Source: Nocardia pneumoniae NBRC 100136 (GTDB lineage: Bacteria > Actinomycetota > Actinomycetes > Mycobacteriales > Mycobacteriaceae). Taken from it: a DNA stretch of 64,000 bases. The DNA is taken from NCBI RefSeq assembly GCF_000308755.1, contig NZ_BAGF01000079.1, positions 124,001 through 188,000 of the forward strand. The letters are read 5' to 3'. This document shows, in pieces, positions 25,974 through 34,495 of the stretch; within the stretch, counting starts at the first letter, position 1; each line of letters begins with the position of its first letter. Under the pieces are notes generated by a model, which had not been told where the DNA came from, did no database searches, and saw nothing but the letters and a program-made list of their open reading frames with translations. The translations under genes and the position numbers were made by a program.

Positions 25974-26422
25974 CCCTGCGACCAGACCAGGGCACGCTCC
26001 CGGGTCGGGAGGCGCTGTTGGCGGCGTGCCGTGGTTGGCCGCCGACAACCGATAGCCCGATCCTGGCGGCGGCCGTTGAACTGTCTGAGCTGCACGAGAT
26101 CCGGATGAGCCGACCGGACGGCGATGCAAGGCAGATCGATCGGGCGCGGCTGCGGTGGGCAGCCGCCATCGACTACCTGGTCGCCTCGACCACACCGGCG
26201 CCGTCTCCCGGTGCACCCTTGCACACCGAGACACTTGGACAGATCATCGACCGAATGGCCCAGCTCACGGCACACGCGTTCGCCATGCTGATCGACGGAC
26301 TGGAGATGCCGCTCCACGACATCCATACCCAACTAGACGATCTGGCGAAAGGCTATGAAGATCTCGCCGCCGAAGTGCTCGCCGGAACCAGACGCCTCCC
26401 GGTCCGTGACCCCCGCCGATAG
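25970..26422 (+). CDS. DUF4254 domain protein (second of tandem pair)
   Basis: A 150-aa paralogue of the preceding gene with the same landmarks: DSPILAAAVELSELHEIR, RWAAAIDYLVAST, APLHTETLGQIIDRMAQLT and LDDLAKGYEDLAAEVLAGTRRLP. GTG 25970 overlaps the upstream TGA (GTGA), and an AGGAG lies just ahead, so translation is coupled. Divergence between the two copies is considerable, indicating an old duplication. A third paralogue is at 58471. No catalytic motif is known to me for this family. Confidence 0.82.
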   Translation: MTLRPDQGTLPGREALLAACRGWPPTTDSPILAAAVELSELHEIRMSRPDGDARQIDRARLRWAAAIDYLVASTTPAPSPGAPLHTETLGQIIDRMAQLTAHAFAMLIDGLEMPLHDIHTQLDDLAKGYEDLAAEVLAGTRRLPVRDPRR

Positions 26423-26538
26423 TGGAGAAACGGTTGTAGGCGAGGCTGTCACGCGCAGGTCCCCATCAGGGGGAACCGTTCTTTCCGCCACTAAGATCGG
26501 CCACTCCATCAAGTGGTATCGAATCAGGGAATTCAGCA

Positions 26539-26994
26539 ATGATTTTCAGCCCGCAGCCGCAGCCGCAGGTAAACCAGCAGTCGCAGGTGCGGGTGCCGGA
26601 GGAGGCGGGTGAGAACAGGCTGGCTCTGGCCGCGGTAGCGGACAGCTTGCTGGTGTTGTTCGTCGGTCTCGGTGTGTCTCAGCGCGTCTTCCCCGACACC
26701 GATGGCGCTCTGGCGTTTCTCGCGGCCTGGGTCGTGTGCGTGCTCGCGCTGTCCTTCGTCAACCATGTGATCGGCACGCTCCTGTTCCGGGGTAGTGCCG
26801 CCAAGCTGCTCTTCGGCATGCGGGTGCTGCGGTGGAAGGACGGGCGACGCCCGCGCTTCTGGCAGACGCTGTGGCGGTGGCTGTTCGGCTTCGTTTTCAT
26901 CGCCTTGCAGTACGTCTTGGAGGGCGAGAGTGTGGGGCAGGCGTGCGGCCTGCGAACTGTGCGCAGGCGTGATGAGCGGCGCCGCACGCCGTGA
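26539..26994 (+). CDS. RDD family membrane protein
   Basis: A 151-aa protein with a Pro/Gln-rich N-terminus and two to three membrane helices, the first starting LALAAVADSLLVLFVGLG. The RDD signature region SAAKLLFGMRVLRWKDGRRP is followed by LWRWLFGFVFIALQY. RDD proteins are small membrane proteins of poorly known, possibly ion-transport, function. It lies 116 bp after the DUF4254 pair and may be independent of it. Confidence 0.78.
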   Translation: MIFSPQPQPQVNQQSQVRVPEEAGENRLALAAVADSLLVLFVGLGVSQRVFPDTDGALAFLAAWVVCVLALSFVNHVIGTLLFRGSAAKLLFGMRVLRWKDGRRPRFWQTLWRWLFGFVFIALQYVLEGESVGQACGLRTVRRRDERRRTP

Positions 26995-27182
26995 ACGCCA
27001 CGCTAGCAGGCCATTTCGCGCCCACGGCACCAACGAAATAGGGGCATGGACCTGATAGCGCGCGGTTCGCGGGCCTCCTAGAGTCGGTGGCGGGTTCGGG
27101 CCGTTACGGCCGATCGATGCTGTGCGCGATAGTCCTTGCGCCCGTGGGTAGTCCAAAGAAAGTCCAGAGAGAAGGAGAATCC

Positions 27183-27620
27183 GTGAAAGCACGTACTTTG
27201 CTCGGTTCTGTTGTCGCCGCGGCGGCGGTCTCGATGGCGGGCAGCGCGGTCGCCGCCGCCGCGCCGACGCAGATCGCGAATCAAGACCCGGCCGAATATC
27301 TCGTCGGGGACACCGTGTACTTCGCCTATGCCAGTTCGAACTGCGCTATCCGGCCGAATGGTGATGTGGGGTGCGATATCCCCTTCGGCACGAACCTGTA
27401 CGGCTTCCCCATCTACGACCTCGCCATCGATCTGCCGTTCCTGCCCGCCCATCCGACCTTCGGCCTGGTCGGCGCACACGGCCGCCCCGGCAGCCAACCT
27501 ATCGCCGGAACGATCAACTACGCGGGCGCAAGCTGCACCGGCGGCGGCCGAGGCGCGCTGACCTGCACCTCGAAGGGCCACAGCTTCAGCTTCGGCTGGT
27601 CGGGCACCCAGATAAGCTGA
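27183..27620 (+). CDS. Small secreted protein, unknown family
   Basis: A 145-aa protein with a Sec signal peptide (KARTLLGSVVAAAAVSMAGS, cleavage after an AAA-type site near residue 27). The mature domain of ~118 residues has four Cys (SNCAIRPNGDVGC and ASCTGGGRGALTC), likely two disulfides, and ends FSFGWSGTQIS. AAGGAG precedes the GTG start. It resembles small secreted proteins common in Nocardia and mycobacteria, but no named family is recognised. The DsbA/VKOR pair at 10-11 kb could supply its disulfides. Confidence 0.75.
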   Translation: MKARTLLGSVVAAAAVSMAGSAVAAAAPTQIANQDPAEYLVGDTVYFAYASSNCAIRPNGDVGCDIPFGTNLYGFPIYDLAIDLPFLPAHPTFGLVGAHGRPGSQPIAGTINYAGASCTGGGRGALTCTSKGHSFSFGWSGTQIS

Positions 27621-27718
27621 CGGTCCGGACCTCCACCCGCACCAGCCGTGTCCTGAAGGCGATGACCGGGTCGAGGATCGGTTCCGTGATGTCCGGGTGT
27701 GCCGCGGCTGCGCCGAGC

Positions 27719-28633
27719 TCAAGACGTGAAGCCTGCCGGATGCTTCTTGCGCCAGTGTTCGGCGATGTCGATGCGCCGGGTGATCCACACCTGGTCGTAG
27801 GACTGCACGTGGTCGAGCAATCGCTCCAGGGCCGCGGTGCGGGCGGGTCGTCCGATCAGGCGGCAGTGCAGCCCGATCGACAGCATCTTCGGGCTGCCTT
27901 CCGCGCCTTCCCGGTAGAGCACGTCGAAGGCGTCGCGGACGTGGGCGAAGAACTGTTCGCCGGTCGGGAAGCCCGCGGGCGAGGCGAAGCGCATGTCGTT
28001 GGTGTCCAGGGTGTAGGGCACCACCAGGTGGTCGCGGTCGTGGACGCGCACCCAATACGGGAGATCGTCGGCGTAGGAATCGGCGTCGTAGACGAACCCG
28101 CCGTGCTCCACCACCAGTTCCCTGGTGTGCGGCGAATCGCGTCCGGTGTACCAGCCCAGGGGCGCCGCGCCGGTCAGCTCGGTCAGGATGCGCACGGCCT
28201 CGGCCATGTGCGCGCGTTCGGTGTCGCGGTCGGTCAGCTGATAGGACTTCCAGCGCAGCCCGTGACAGGCGATCTCGTGGCCGAGCTCCTGGAAAGCGGC
28301 CACCGCCTCCGGGTTGCGTTCCAGGGCGCGGGCGACGGCGAAGACGGTCAGCGGCAGCCCGCGGCGTTCGAAAACGCGCAGCACCCGCCACAGTCCGGCG
28401 CGAGAGCCGTATTCGTAGAGCGATTCCATGCTCATATGCCGGTTCGGGAACGCTTCCGCCGGTGTCATTTCCGACAGGAACGTCTCGGAATGCGCGTCCC
28501 CGTCGAGGACGTTGTTCTCGCCGCCTTCCTCGTAGTTGAGCACGAACTGGACCGCGATCCGCGCGTCGCCCGGCCATTGCGGGTCCGGCGGGTTCGGGCC
28601 ATAGCCGACGAAATCCCTGGCCTGGCCGCTCAT
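27719..28633 (-). CDS. puuE: Allantoinase PuuE (polysaccharide-deacetylase fold)
   Basis: A 304-aa protein of the NodB/polysaccharide deacetylase fold in its PuuE form, a cofactor-independent allantoinase opening allantoin to allantoate. Hallmarks are VGYGPNPPDPQWPGDARIAV, FVLNYEEGGENNVLDGD, HSETFLSEM, GHEIACHGLRWK and YTGRDSPHTRELV. ATG 28633 has GGGAGAG upstream; an upstream in-frame start lies in repeat sequence. It follows allantoicase on the same strand after a 171-bp gap containing a repeated element. The position next to allantoicase supports the call. Confidence 0.92.
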   Translation of the reverse strand: MSGQARDFVGYGPNPPDPQWPGDARIAVQFVLNYEEGGENNVLDGDAHSETFLSEMTPAEAFPNRHMSMESLYEYGSRAGLWRVLRVFERRGLPLTVFAVARALERNPEAVAAFQELGHEIACHGLRWKSYQLTDRDTERAHMAEAVRILTELTGAAPLGWYTGRDSPHTRELVVEHGGFVYDADSYADDLPYWVRVHDRDHLVVPYTLDTNDMRFASPAGFPTGEQFFAHVRDAFDVLYREGAEGSPKMLSIGLHCRLIGRPARTAALERLLDHVQSYDQVWITRRIDIAEHWRKKHPAGFTS

Positions 28634-28649
28634 GCGCTCTCCCTTCGGC

Positions 28650-28699
28650 CATGAGCGCAGCACTCCGCGGTCACGCTCCGCTGCCGCCTCCGGGCCTGA
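28650..28699 (-). repeat. Intergenic repeat element, copy 1
   Basis: A 31-bp core at 28669-28699 is identical to 43745-43775, with weaker similarity continuing ~20 bp to an ATGAGCG on one side. Both copies lie just upstream of a gene in a purine-locus operon (puuE here) and in the same orientation. Confidence 0.8.
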
Positions 28700-28804
28700 A
28701 CGCGCATGCCGATGGTTCGCTCGCTCATGCCTGCACCTCGCTGACGCTCCGCTCCGGCACGAGCGAAGGCTCGGCTGTGTCGATGATTCGCTCGCTGCGC
28801 ACGC

Positions 28805-29815
28805 TCATCCGCCGAGCTCTCCGTAGAGCCGCAACCGCGCCAGCCCGCCATCGGGGTAGATGTCCAGGCGGACCTCTTCGACCGACGCGGCCATCGGCGG
28901 AATCGGGAACCGGTGTCTGGTGTCGGGCTGTAGCGCGGTGCGCGGCAACAGCTCCAGTTCGGTGCCGTCGGTGGTGCGACCGGTGAGCCGGGCCGCGCCC
29001 GGGCTGTTGCCCAGGAAGTAGGAGGTATCCAGCTCGGCGAGGCGGATCAACCCGGGTCCGGCCAAGCGGATGCGCACCCAGTCGTTGCCCTCGTCTCTGC
29101 GGCGGGCGGTCTCCCAGCCGTCGCCCATGGAGCGGGCCAGGCCGGGGTAGAGCAATTGATTGGGCGAACTGTAGAAACGGTTGGAGCAGTCCAGCACCAG
29201 CGCGCCGTTCTCCAGCGCGGCCAGGTCCAGCGGCCCGAGACCGAGCAGTCGCGGATCGGGTCTCCCCTCGCCGTGCACCCGCAACCGCGCCACGCCGCCG
29301 TCGGGATGCATGGTCAGCTTCACATGCGTCCAGCGTTTCTCGTTCTCGACGGGGAACAGGTTGCGGCTGTCGCCCGCGACCGGCGAACGGTCGACAAGCA
29401 TCACCCAATCGTCGCGTGCCGCAATGGCTTCCGCGGACGGATAGTCCTCGATCTCCAGCGCCGACACCGAGACAGCGGGCGGGTAGTTGCCCGTGAACCA
29501 CGCGGTGTCGACCACGATGCCGCGGATCACGCCGGGCACGCCCAGCCGCACGATCGCGGAATCGTCGCCGGGCTGCCCGCGGTGCCTGCGGGTCTCCCAG
29601 CCGTCGTAGATCTGGCCCTTGTGGCCGAAAGTGGACCGACGGTGCTCGGCGGGGCCGGGGTTGATCAAATTCTCCTTCTCGGCGAAGAATTCGTCGTCGG
29701 CCCAGATCACCGAGCCGCCGAGCGGGCGGACCGCCAGATCCGGCAGCAGCGTGAACTCGTCGTCCAGCGCATGGTCGGCGTCGTCCGGGACCGCGCCGTT
29801 CGGAAGGCCGTTCAC
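28805..29815 (-). CDS. alc: Allantoicase
   Basis: A 336-aa enzyme hydrolysing allantoate to ureidoglycolate and urea. The two-repeat jelly-roll architecture is visible. Repeat one carries DGWETRRHRGQPGDDSAIVR and GIVVDTAWFTGNYP; repeat two carries GDGWETARRRDEGNDWVRIR and AELDTSYFLGNSPG. FAEKENLINPGP near the N-terminus is typical. The GTG at 29815 overlaps the DUF6986 stop by 4 bp (GTGA), so it is coupled to that gene. Confidence 0.93.
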   Translation of the reverse strand: MNGLPNGAVPDDADHALDDEFTLLPDLAVRPLGGSVIWADDEFFAEKENLINPGPAEHRRSTFGHKGQIYDGWETRRHRGQPGDDSAIVRLGVPGVIRGIVVDTAWFTGNYPPAVSVSALEIEDYPSAEAIAARDDWVMLVDRSPVAGDSRNLFPVENEKRWTHVKLTMHPDGGVARLRVHGEGRPDPRLLGLGPLDLAALENGALVLDCSNRFYSSPNQLLYPGLARSMGDGWETARRRDEGNDWVRIRLAGPGLIRLAELDTSYFLGNSPGAARLTGRTTDGTELELLPRTALQPDTRHRFPIPPMAASVEEVRLDIYPDGGLARLRLYGELGG

Positions 29816-31146
29816 GTCGTCTCCTCTGGAATCGGTGCGCGCGCCGCCAGTGCGCGCAGCACCGCCTGGGTCAGTTCCGGGGCGCCCGCGGTGGGCCGGG
29901 CCCCGCAATCGATGCCGCGCAGTACCGTGGCGGCCAGCGCTTCCGCCGTGGCGGGCTCGTCCATGACGTCGCCGCCGCGCCGGGCCAGATAGTCCAGCAG
30001 CCGCGGCACCGCCACGTCGATGGCCCGGCGGAAGAAGTCGTAGGTGGCCAGCCAGCGTGTGACCAGGTGGCCGGGATGCATGTCCCAGCCCTGGTAGTAC
30101 CCGCGCCGCAGGGCTCGGGCGACCAAGCGGTGATGGTTGCGCAGCGCGGCCTCGGGGTCGGCGTCGGGCACGATCTGGGTGGAGCCGTCGCACACCCACA
30201 CCCCGGTCTGGGCGGCCGCGACCTGCATGACCGCCTTGGCGTAGTCGGCGGCCGGATGGTCCAGCGCCTGGTCCGGCGCGGCGACGCCACATGCCGCGGT
30301 GTAGTCGTAGGTGCCGAAATGCAATGCGCTGCACCGCCCCTCGGCCAGCGTCAGCATGGTGGCCACCGGGGCGGTGCCGTCCGCGGCGAGGATGGCCTGC
30401 GGGCTCTCGATCTGAAGTTCGAACCGCAGACTGCCCTCCGCGATGCCGTAACCGCGCTCCAGACCGACGCACAACTGCACCAAAGCTCGAACTTGCTGCG
30501 CGGCACGGATTTTCGGGACGGTGAAGACGAAACCCTCGGGCACCCCGCCCGCACTCTCCAGGACCAGGTCGAGCGTGCGCAGGGCACGGCGACGCTCACC
30601 GCTCGCCAAACCCTTCATCCGGATGCCGCTGCTCGCCGGGCGCGCTCGCCACGCTCGCGCATCATCGATGATCTGCTGCGCCCGGTGGCGTGGTGGAAAC
30701 CCGTCCGGTTCGCCGGCGCCGCCGCCCGCCGCAACCGTGGCATCTCCGGCCCGCGGGCCACCGCAGCGCCGCGACCAGGCCGCGAGCACGGCGCCCGCCG
30801 CCATGGCCGCGCGGTCCTCTTCGGCATCCGCACGCAGGCCGTAACCGTCTTCGAAGTCGATGCGCAGATCCTGGACCGGGTCCTGTTCCAGCCGCTTGCG
30901 GACGTCGGGCAGCGACCCGGTTTCGTCGAGGGTGGCCAGCAGGTCGTGGTGGCGGTCGAGCAATTCGACCGCCGTCGCGCCCCATTCGGCAGGAGTCTCC
31001 TCCGCGACGCGATCGGCCGGGACGTACACCGTGTGAATCGGCTGCGACCTGCCGTTCGATCCCGGATACCTCCGGCGCAGCTCGGCGTCGACCGTGTCGA
31101 GCATCGCCTCGATCCGCGCGCGGACATGCTCGGGCACCTTGGTCAT
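29812..31146 (-). CDS. DUF6986 HpcH/aldolase-fold protein
   Basis: A 444-aa protein resembling the HpcH/HpaI-citrate lyase-malate synthase TIM-barrel group. Metal-site-like motifs are DLRIDFEDGYG, FELQIESPQAIL and ALHFGTYDYTAACGV, with WDMHPGHLVTRW late. I assign it to the DUF6986 family, often found beside allantoicase in actinobacteria; this is recall. An insert of ~40 Gly/Ala/Arg-rich residues lies near 125-165. ATG 31146 overlaps the xdh stop (ATGA). Handling of glyoxylate or a ureidoglycolate product is only a hypothesis. Confidence 0.75.
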   Translation of the reverse strand: MTKVPEHVRARIEAMLDTVDAELRRRYPGSNGRSQPIHTVYVPADRVAEETPAEWGATAVELLDRHHDLLATLDETGSLPDVRKRLEQDPVQDLRIDFEDGYGLRADAEEDRAAMAAGAVLAAWSRRCGGPRAGDATVAAGGGAGEPDGFPPRHRAQQIIDDARAWRARPASSGIRMKGLASGERRRALRTLDLVLESAGGVPEGFVFTVPKIRAAQQVRALVQLCVGLERGYGIAEGSLRFELQIESPQAILAADGTAPVATMLTLAEGRCSALHFGTYDYTAACGVAAPDQALDHPAADYAKAVMQVAAAQTGVWVCDGSTQIVPDADPEAALRNHHRLVARALRRGYYQGWDMHPGHLVTRWLATYDFFRRAIDVAVPRLLDYLARRGGDVMDEPATAEALAATVLRGIDCGARPTAGAPELTQAVLRALAARAPIPEETT

Positions 31147-34145
31147 CGCGACTCCTTCTTCCGCAGCGCGGCCCAGACCCGGTCCGCGGTCATCGGCAGG
31201 CGGTCGAGGCGGACGCCGACCGCGTCGCGGATCGCGTTGGCCAGCGCGGGCGCGACCGGGTTGTACGGCGACTCGCTCATCGATTTGGCGCCGAGCGGCC
31301 CGAGGGTGTCGGCCGTCTCGGCGAAGTACACCTCGGTGCGGGGCACGTCGGCGAACTGCGGCACGTGATAGTGCCGCAGGGTCTGCGTCAGCACCACGCC
31401 GTGGTCGCTGCGCATGTCCTCGTACAGCGCGGTGCCGATGGCCTGTGCGACACCGCCTTCCACCTGCCCGCGACACTGCACGGGATTGAGCACGGTGCCC
31501 GCGTCGGCGGCCTGGACCGACTGGAGGATCCGGACCACGCCGGTGTCGGAGTGCACGGCCACACGGAAGGCGTGCACGTTGAAGCTGACCGACCTGGGGC
31601 TGCCCGCGTGCTCGGCGCGTGCTGTGAGCTCGCCGCGAGCCAGCAGTTCCGTCGCGCCGAGTAGCTGGTCGCCGCAGTGCACGCCGCCGGAGGTCAGCAC
31701 GCAGTCGCGTCGCGGAACGCCGGACAGCGCCGCCGCCCTGGCCAGCAGCAGCCCATGCAGCGCGCCCGCGGCCGCGTAGACGGCCTTGCCCGCGACCACG
31801 ATGCCGGTGGAGCCGAACGCGCCGGTGTCGTACTCGACCAGGTCGGTGTCGGCATGCCGGATCACGATGCGGGACACGTCGGTGTCCAGCGCGGTAGCCG
31901 CGAGCTGCGCGTGCACGGTCGTCGTGCCGTTGCCGAATTCGGCTGTGCCGACCCGGATCTCGTAGCGTCCGTCGGGCAACAGCGACGCTGTCGCCGTCGA
32001 TCGGTGGCCGCGCGGCGGGATGGTGGCGATCATCGCGGCGGCCATCCCGGTGCCGACGCGCCACTGCGGGCCGGGCGCGTGCACGTCATTGCCCCGCAGC
32101 AGTGCCCGCTCGGCCAGGTCCAGGCACTGGTCCAGGCCGTAGCTGCCGAACATCAGGTCGCCCTCGTTCACCGCCGCTCCGACGAACGGATCGCCGGGCA
32201 CCACGACGTTGCGGCGCCGGAATTCGAACGGGTCGATGCCGAGCGTGTGCGCGAGCTCGTCCAGCGCCGACTCGACCCCGAAGATGACCTGCCCGAGTCC
32301 GTAACCGCGGAACGCCCCGGAGGGAACGTTGTTGGTGTACACCGCTTGCGCGTCGACGCGTTTGTTGGCGCAGCGGTACAGCTCTACCGATTCACCCACG
32401 CCGTGGAACATCACGCCGCCGCTGTGGTTGCCGTAGGCCCCGGTATCCGCGAGCACATCGACCGCCAGCGCGGTCAGCACGCCGTTCGCGTCGGCGCCCG
32501 CCGTCACGGCGACGCGCATCGGATGCCGACAGGTCGCGGCGGTGAACTCGTCGGAGCGGGTGAACTCGTACTGCACCGGCCTGCCGGTCCGCAGCACGGC
32601 CAGCGCGATCAGGTCCTCGGCCAGCATCTCCTGCTTCGCGCCGAATCCGCCGCCGACCCTGGCCGCGAACACCCGTACCCGCTCGGGCGGCAGTCCGAAA
32701 ACGCGGCACAGTTCGGCGCGCACCAGGAACGGGACCTGGGTACTGCATCGGATGACCAGCCTGCCCGCGTCGTCCAGCCATCCGACCCCGCCGTGCGTCT
32801 CCAGGTGCACGTGCTGCCCGCGCGGTGAATGCCACACACCACGCACGACCTGCGCCGCGGCGGCCAGACCCGCCGCCATGTCGCCCACCTCGCCGTGCAG
32901 TTCGGCGACCAGATTGCGGCCCGGATCGGCGATCCGGGCCGAATCCGGCTTGTCCGCATGCAGTTTCGGCGCGTCGGCTCGCAGTGCCTCCCGCGGGTCG
33001 AATACCGCGGGCAGGATCTCGTAGTCGACGTGTAACAGCCGAACTGCCGCACGCGCGGTCGCGACGGTGTCCGCCACCACCGCGGCCACCCGCTGCCCGA
33101 CGAATCGGACGGTCCGGTCCAGCACGTAGGTGTCGTCGGGATCGTCCGTCCGCAGCTCATGGCGTGCCGTCGAGAACGCCACGTCCGGCGCGTCGGCGTA
33201 GGTGAGCACCGCGTGCACGCCCGGCAGTGCCTCGGCGTCCGCGGTGCGGATCGAGCGGATTCGGGCGTGCGGGTACGGACTCCGCAGCACGGCGATATGC
33301 AGAGGCGCGGTGGGGGGTGCGGCCCTTCCCAACCTTTTCTCCGCGGCGGAATCGGCAGTGACCTCGTCCGCTGCGACGGTGTGCGGCCCGACCGCGGTCG
33401 GGGGCACGGCGACCGCAGCGCCCATTCCGTGCCTGCTCTCCACGGCGGAATCAGCGGCGAGTTCGTCCCCCGTGGTGGTCGGGGGCGCGGCGGCCGTGTC
33501 ACTTGCTTGCCGAGCGTCCATCGCGGCGGAAGCAGCGGCGTACTCGTCCGCCATGGCGGCAGGCGGCAGATCGAGGGTGAAGGGCTCGCTGCCGGTGACG
33601 ATGCGTGGTCCGGCAAGGGCGCCGACTCCGGTGCCCGCGCCTCCAGCCGCCGTGACGGTCTGATCCGGCGCTATGGCTGCGGGGTCGTCCGGTATCGGCG
33701 GCTCGCCCAATGCGGCCCGGATCGCGCGGTAACCCGTGCAACGGCACAGGTTTCCCTTCATCAGTTCAGCGAGTTCGCTCTCGCGTCCGCCGAGTGGCCC
33801 CTCCGGGGCGCTACCCAATCCCGCCGCGGTGACGACCATGCCCGCGGTGCAGAACCCGCATTGGAATCCGGCGTTGTCGAGAAATCGGCGCTGCACCGGG
33901 TGCGGGTGCTCCGGCGTCCCGAGCCCGGCGGCCGTCGTGATGGAACAACCGGCCGCGCGATAGGCGGGAAACACGCAGGAGTGCACCGTCATTCCGTCGA
34001 CCAGCACCGAACATGCGCCGCAATCGCCAGCGTCGCAGCCCTTTTTCACAGCCAGGTGCCCACTCTCGCGCAGGGCCGTGCGCAGGCACTGCCCCGGCCG
34101 CGCCTCGAACTCGACCGGCTTGCCGTCCACCTCGAACCTGATCAC
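31143..34145 (-). CDS. xdhB: Xanthine dehydrogenase, fused 2Fe-2S and molybdenum subunits
   Basis: A 1000-aa fusion. Residues 1-160 form the two 2Fe-2S clusters: GCDAGDCGACSVLVDG and FQCGFCTAGM with NLCRCTGYRAI. From ~290 the molybdopterin-binding domain follows (LHIAVLRSPYPHARI, GGGFGAKQEM, AFRGYGLGQVIFG, EFGNGTTTVHAQ). The catalytic Glu is probably in SMSESPYNP. Between them lies a degenerate-repeat linker (~190-280). Xanthine is oxidised to urate, with FAD supplied by the next subunit. GTG 34145 overlaps the stop of the repeat ORF upstream (GTGA). Hypoxanthine or another purine is also possible as substrate. Confidence 0.9.
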   Translation of the reverse strand: MIRFEVDGKPVEFEARPGQCLRTALRESGHLAVKKGCDAGDCGACSVLVDGMTVHSCVFPAYRAAGCSITTAAGLGTPEHPHPVQRRFLDNAGFQCGFCTAGMVVTAAGLGSAPEGPLGGRESELAELMKGNLCRCTGYRAIRAALGEPPIPDDPAAIAPDQTVTAAGGAGTGVGALAGPRIVTGSEPFTLDLPPAAMADEYAAASAAMDARQASDTAAAPPTTTGDELAADSAVESRHGMGAAVAVPPTAVGPHTVAADEVTADSAAEKRLGRAAPPTAPLHIAVLRSPYPHARIRSIRTADAEALPGVHAVLTYADAPDVAFSTARHELRTDDPDDTYVLDRTVRFVGQRVAAVVADTVATARAAVRLLHVDYEILPAVFDPREALRADAPKLHADKPDSARIADPGRNLVAELHGEVGDMAAGLAAAAQVVRGVWHSPRGQHVHLETHGGVGWLDDAGRLVIRCSTQVPFLVRAELCRVFGLPPERVRVFAARVGGGFGAKQEMLAEDLIALAVLRTGRPVQYEFTRSDEFTAATCRHPMRVAVTAGADANGVLTALAVDVLADTGAYGNHSGGVMFHGVGESVELYRCANKRVDAQAVYTNNVPSGAFRGYGLGQVIFGVESALDELAHTLGIDPFEFRRRNVVVPGDPFVGAAVNEGDLMFGSYGLDQCLDLAERALLRGNDVHAPGPQWRVGTGMAAAMIATIPPRGHRSTATASLLPDGRYEIRVGTAEFGNGTTTVHAQLAATALDTDVSRIVIRHADTDLVEYDTGAFGSTGIVVAGKAVYAAAGALHGLLLARAAALSGVPRRDCVLTSGGVHCGDQLLGATELLARGELTARAEHAGSPRSVSFNVHAFRVAVHSDTGVVRILQSVQAADAGTVLNPVQCRGQVEGGVAQAIGTALYEDMRSDHGVVLTQTLRHYHVPQFADVPRTEVYFAETADTLGPLGAKSMSESPYNPVAPALANAIRDAVGVRLDRLPMTADRVWAALRKKESR
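33300..33560 (-). repeat. Degenerate tandem repeats in XDH interdomain linker
   Basis: Three consecutive ~28-33 residue units begin DEYAAASAAMDAR, DELAADSAVESR and DEVTADSAAEKR and each runs to an (A/V)PPT motif. They separate FTLDLPP from LHIAVLRSP, which in relatives lie close together. The repeats keep the frame. Confidence 0.7.
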
Positions 34146-34495
34146 GATTGCCGCCCCCGCCCTTCTCCGGCGACCTCCCGCTTACCAGTCGCATGCCGGG
34201 CCGTGCGCAGGCACTGCCCCGGGTGCGCCTCCAACTCGACAGGCCTGCCGTCCACCACGAACCTGATCACGATCCCCCGCCCTCCTCCGGAAACTTCGCG
34301 ATGGCCGCTCGCGCACAGGTACCGGCCCGGCCAGGGCTCGATTTCGACGAGCCTTCCGTCCACCACGAACCGCATCACCAGTCCCGATCCCCCGGCAACC
34401 TCGCGAACGCCGCGCGTGCGCAGGGCCGTGCGTAGACGTCGACCCGGCCGCACCTCGAGCTCGACGAACTCGGCGTCCACCTCGAAGTGCATCAT
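34142..34495 (-). repeat. Triple degenerate copy of FAD-subunit/XDH junction (117-aa ORF)
   Basis: One open frame of 117 codons made of three units (117, 108 and 125 bp to the next start). Each opens like xdh: MMHFEVDAEFVELEVRPG, VMRFVVDGRLVEIEPWPG, VIRFVVDGRPVELEAHPG, versus MIRFEVDGKPVEFEARPG. Each closes like the FAD subunit's end: REVAGG, REVSGG, REVAGE, versus REVAGE. The unit is thus the gene junction itself, with start codon and, in the later units, a GGAGRAGGG Shine-Dalgarno. The first ATG overlaps the FAD-gene stop and the last stop overlaps the xdh GTG. No cluster cysteines are present, so no ferredoxin function is expected. Confidence 0.85.

Noticed and set aside
30620..30790. Gly/Ala/Arg-rich insert in the DUF6986 protein as another repeat expansion
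   Set aside because: No regular unit could be aligned within it, so it is only noted as a low-complexity insert.
34142..34495. CRISPR-like array because of regular repeats
   Set aside because: Units are 108-125 bp, coding-derived and degenerate, not short identical repeats with unique spacers.
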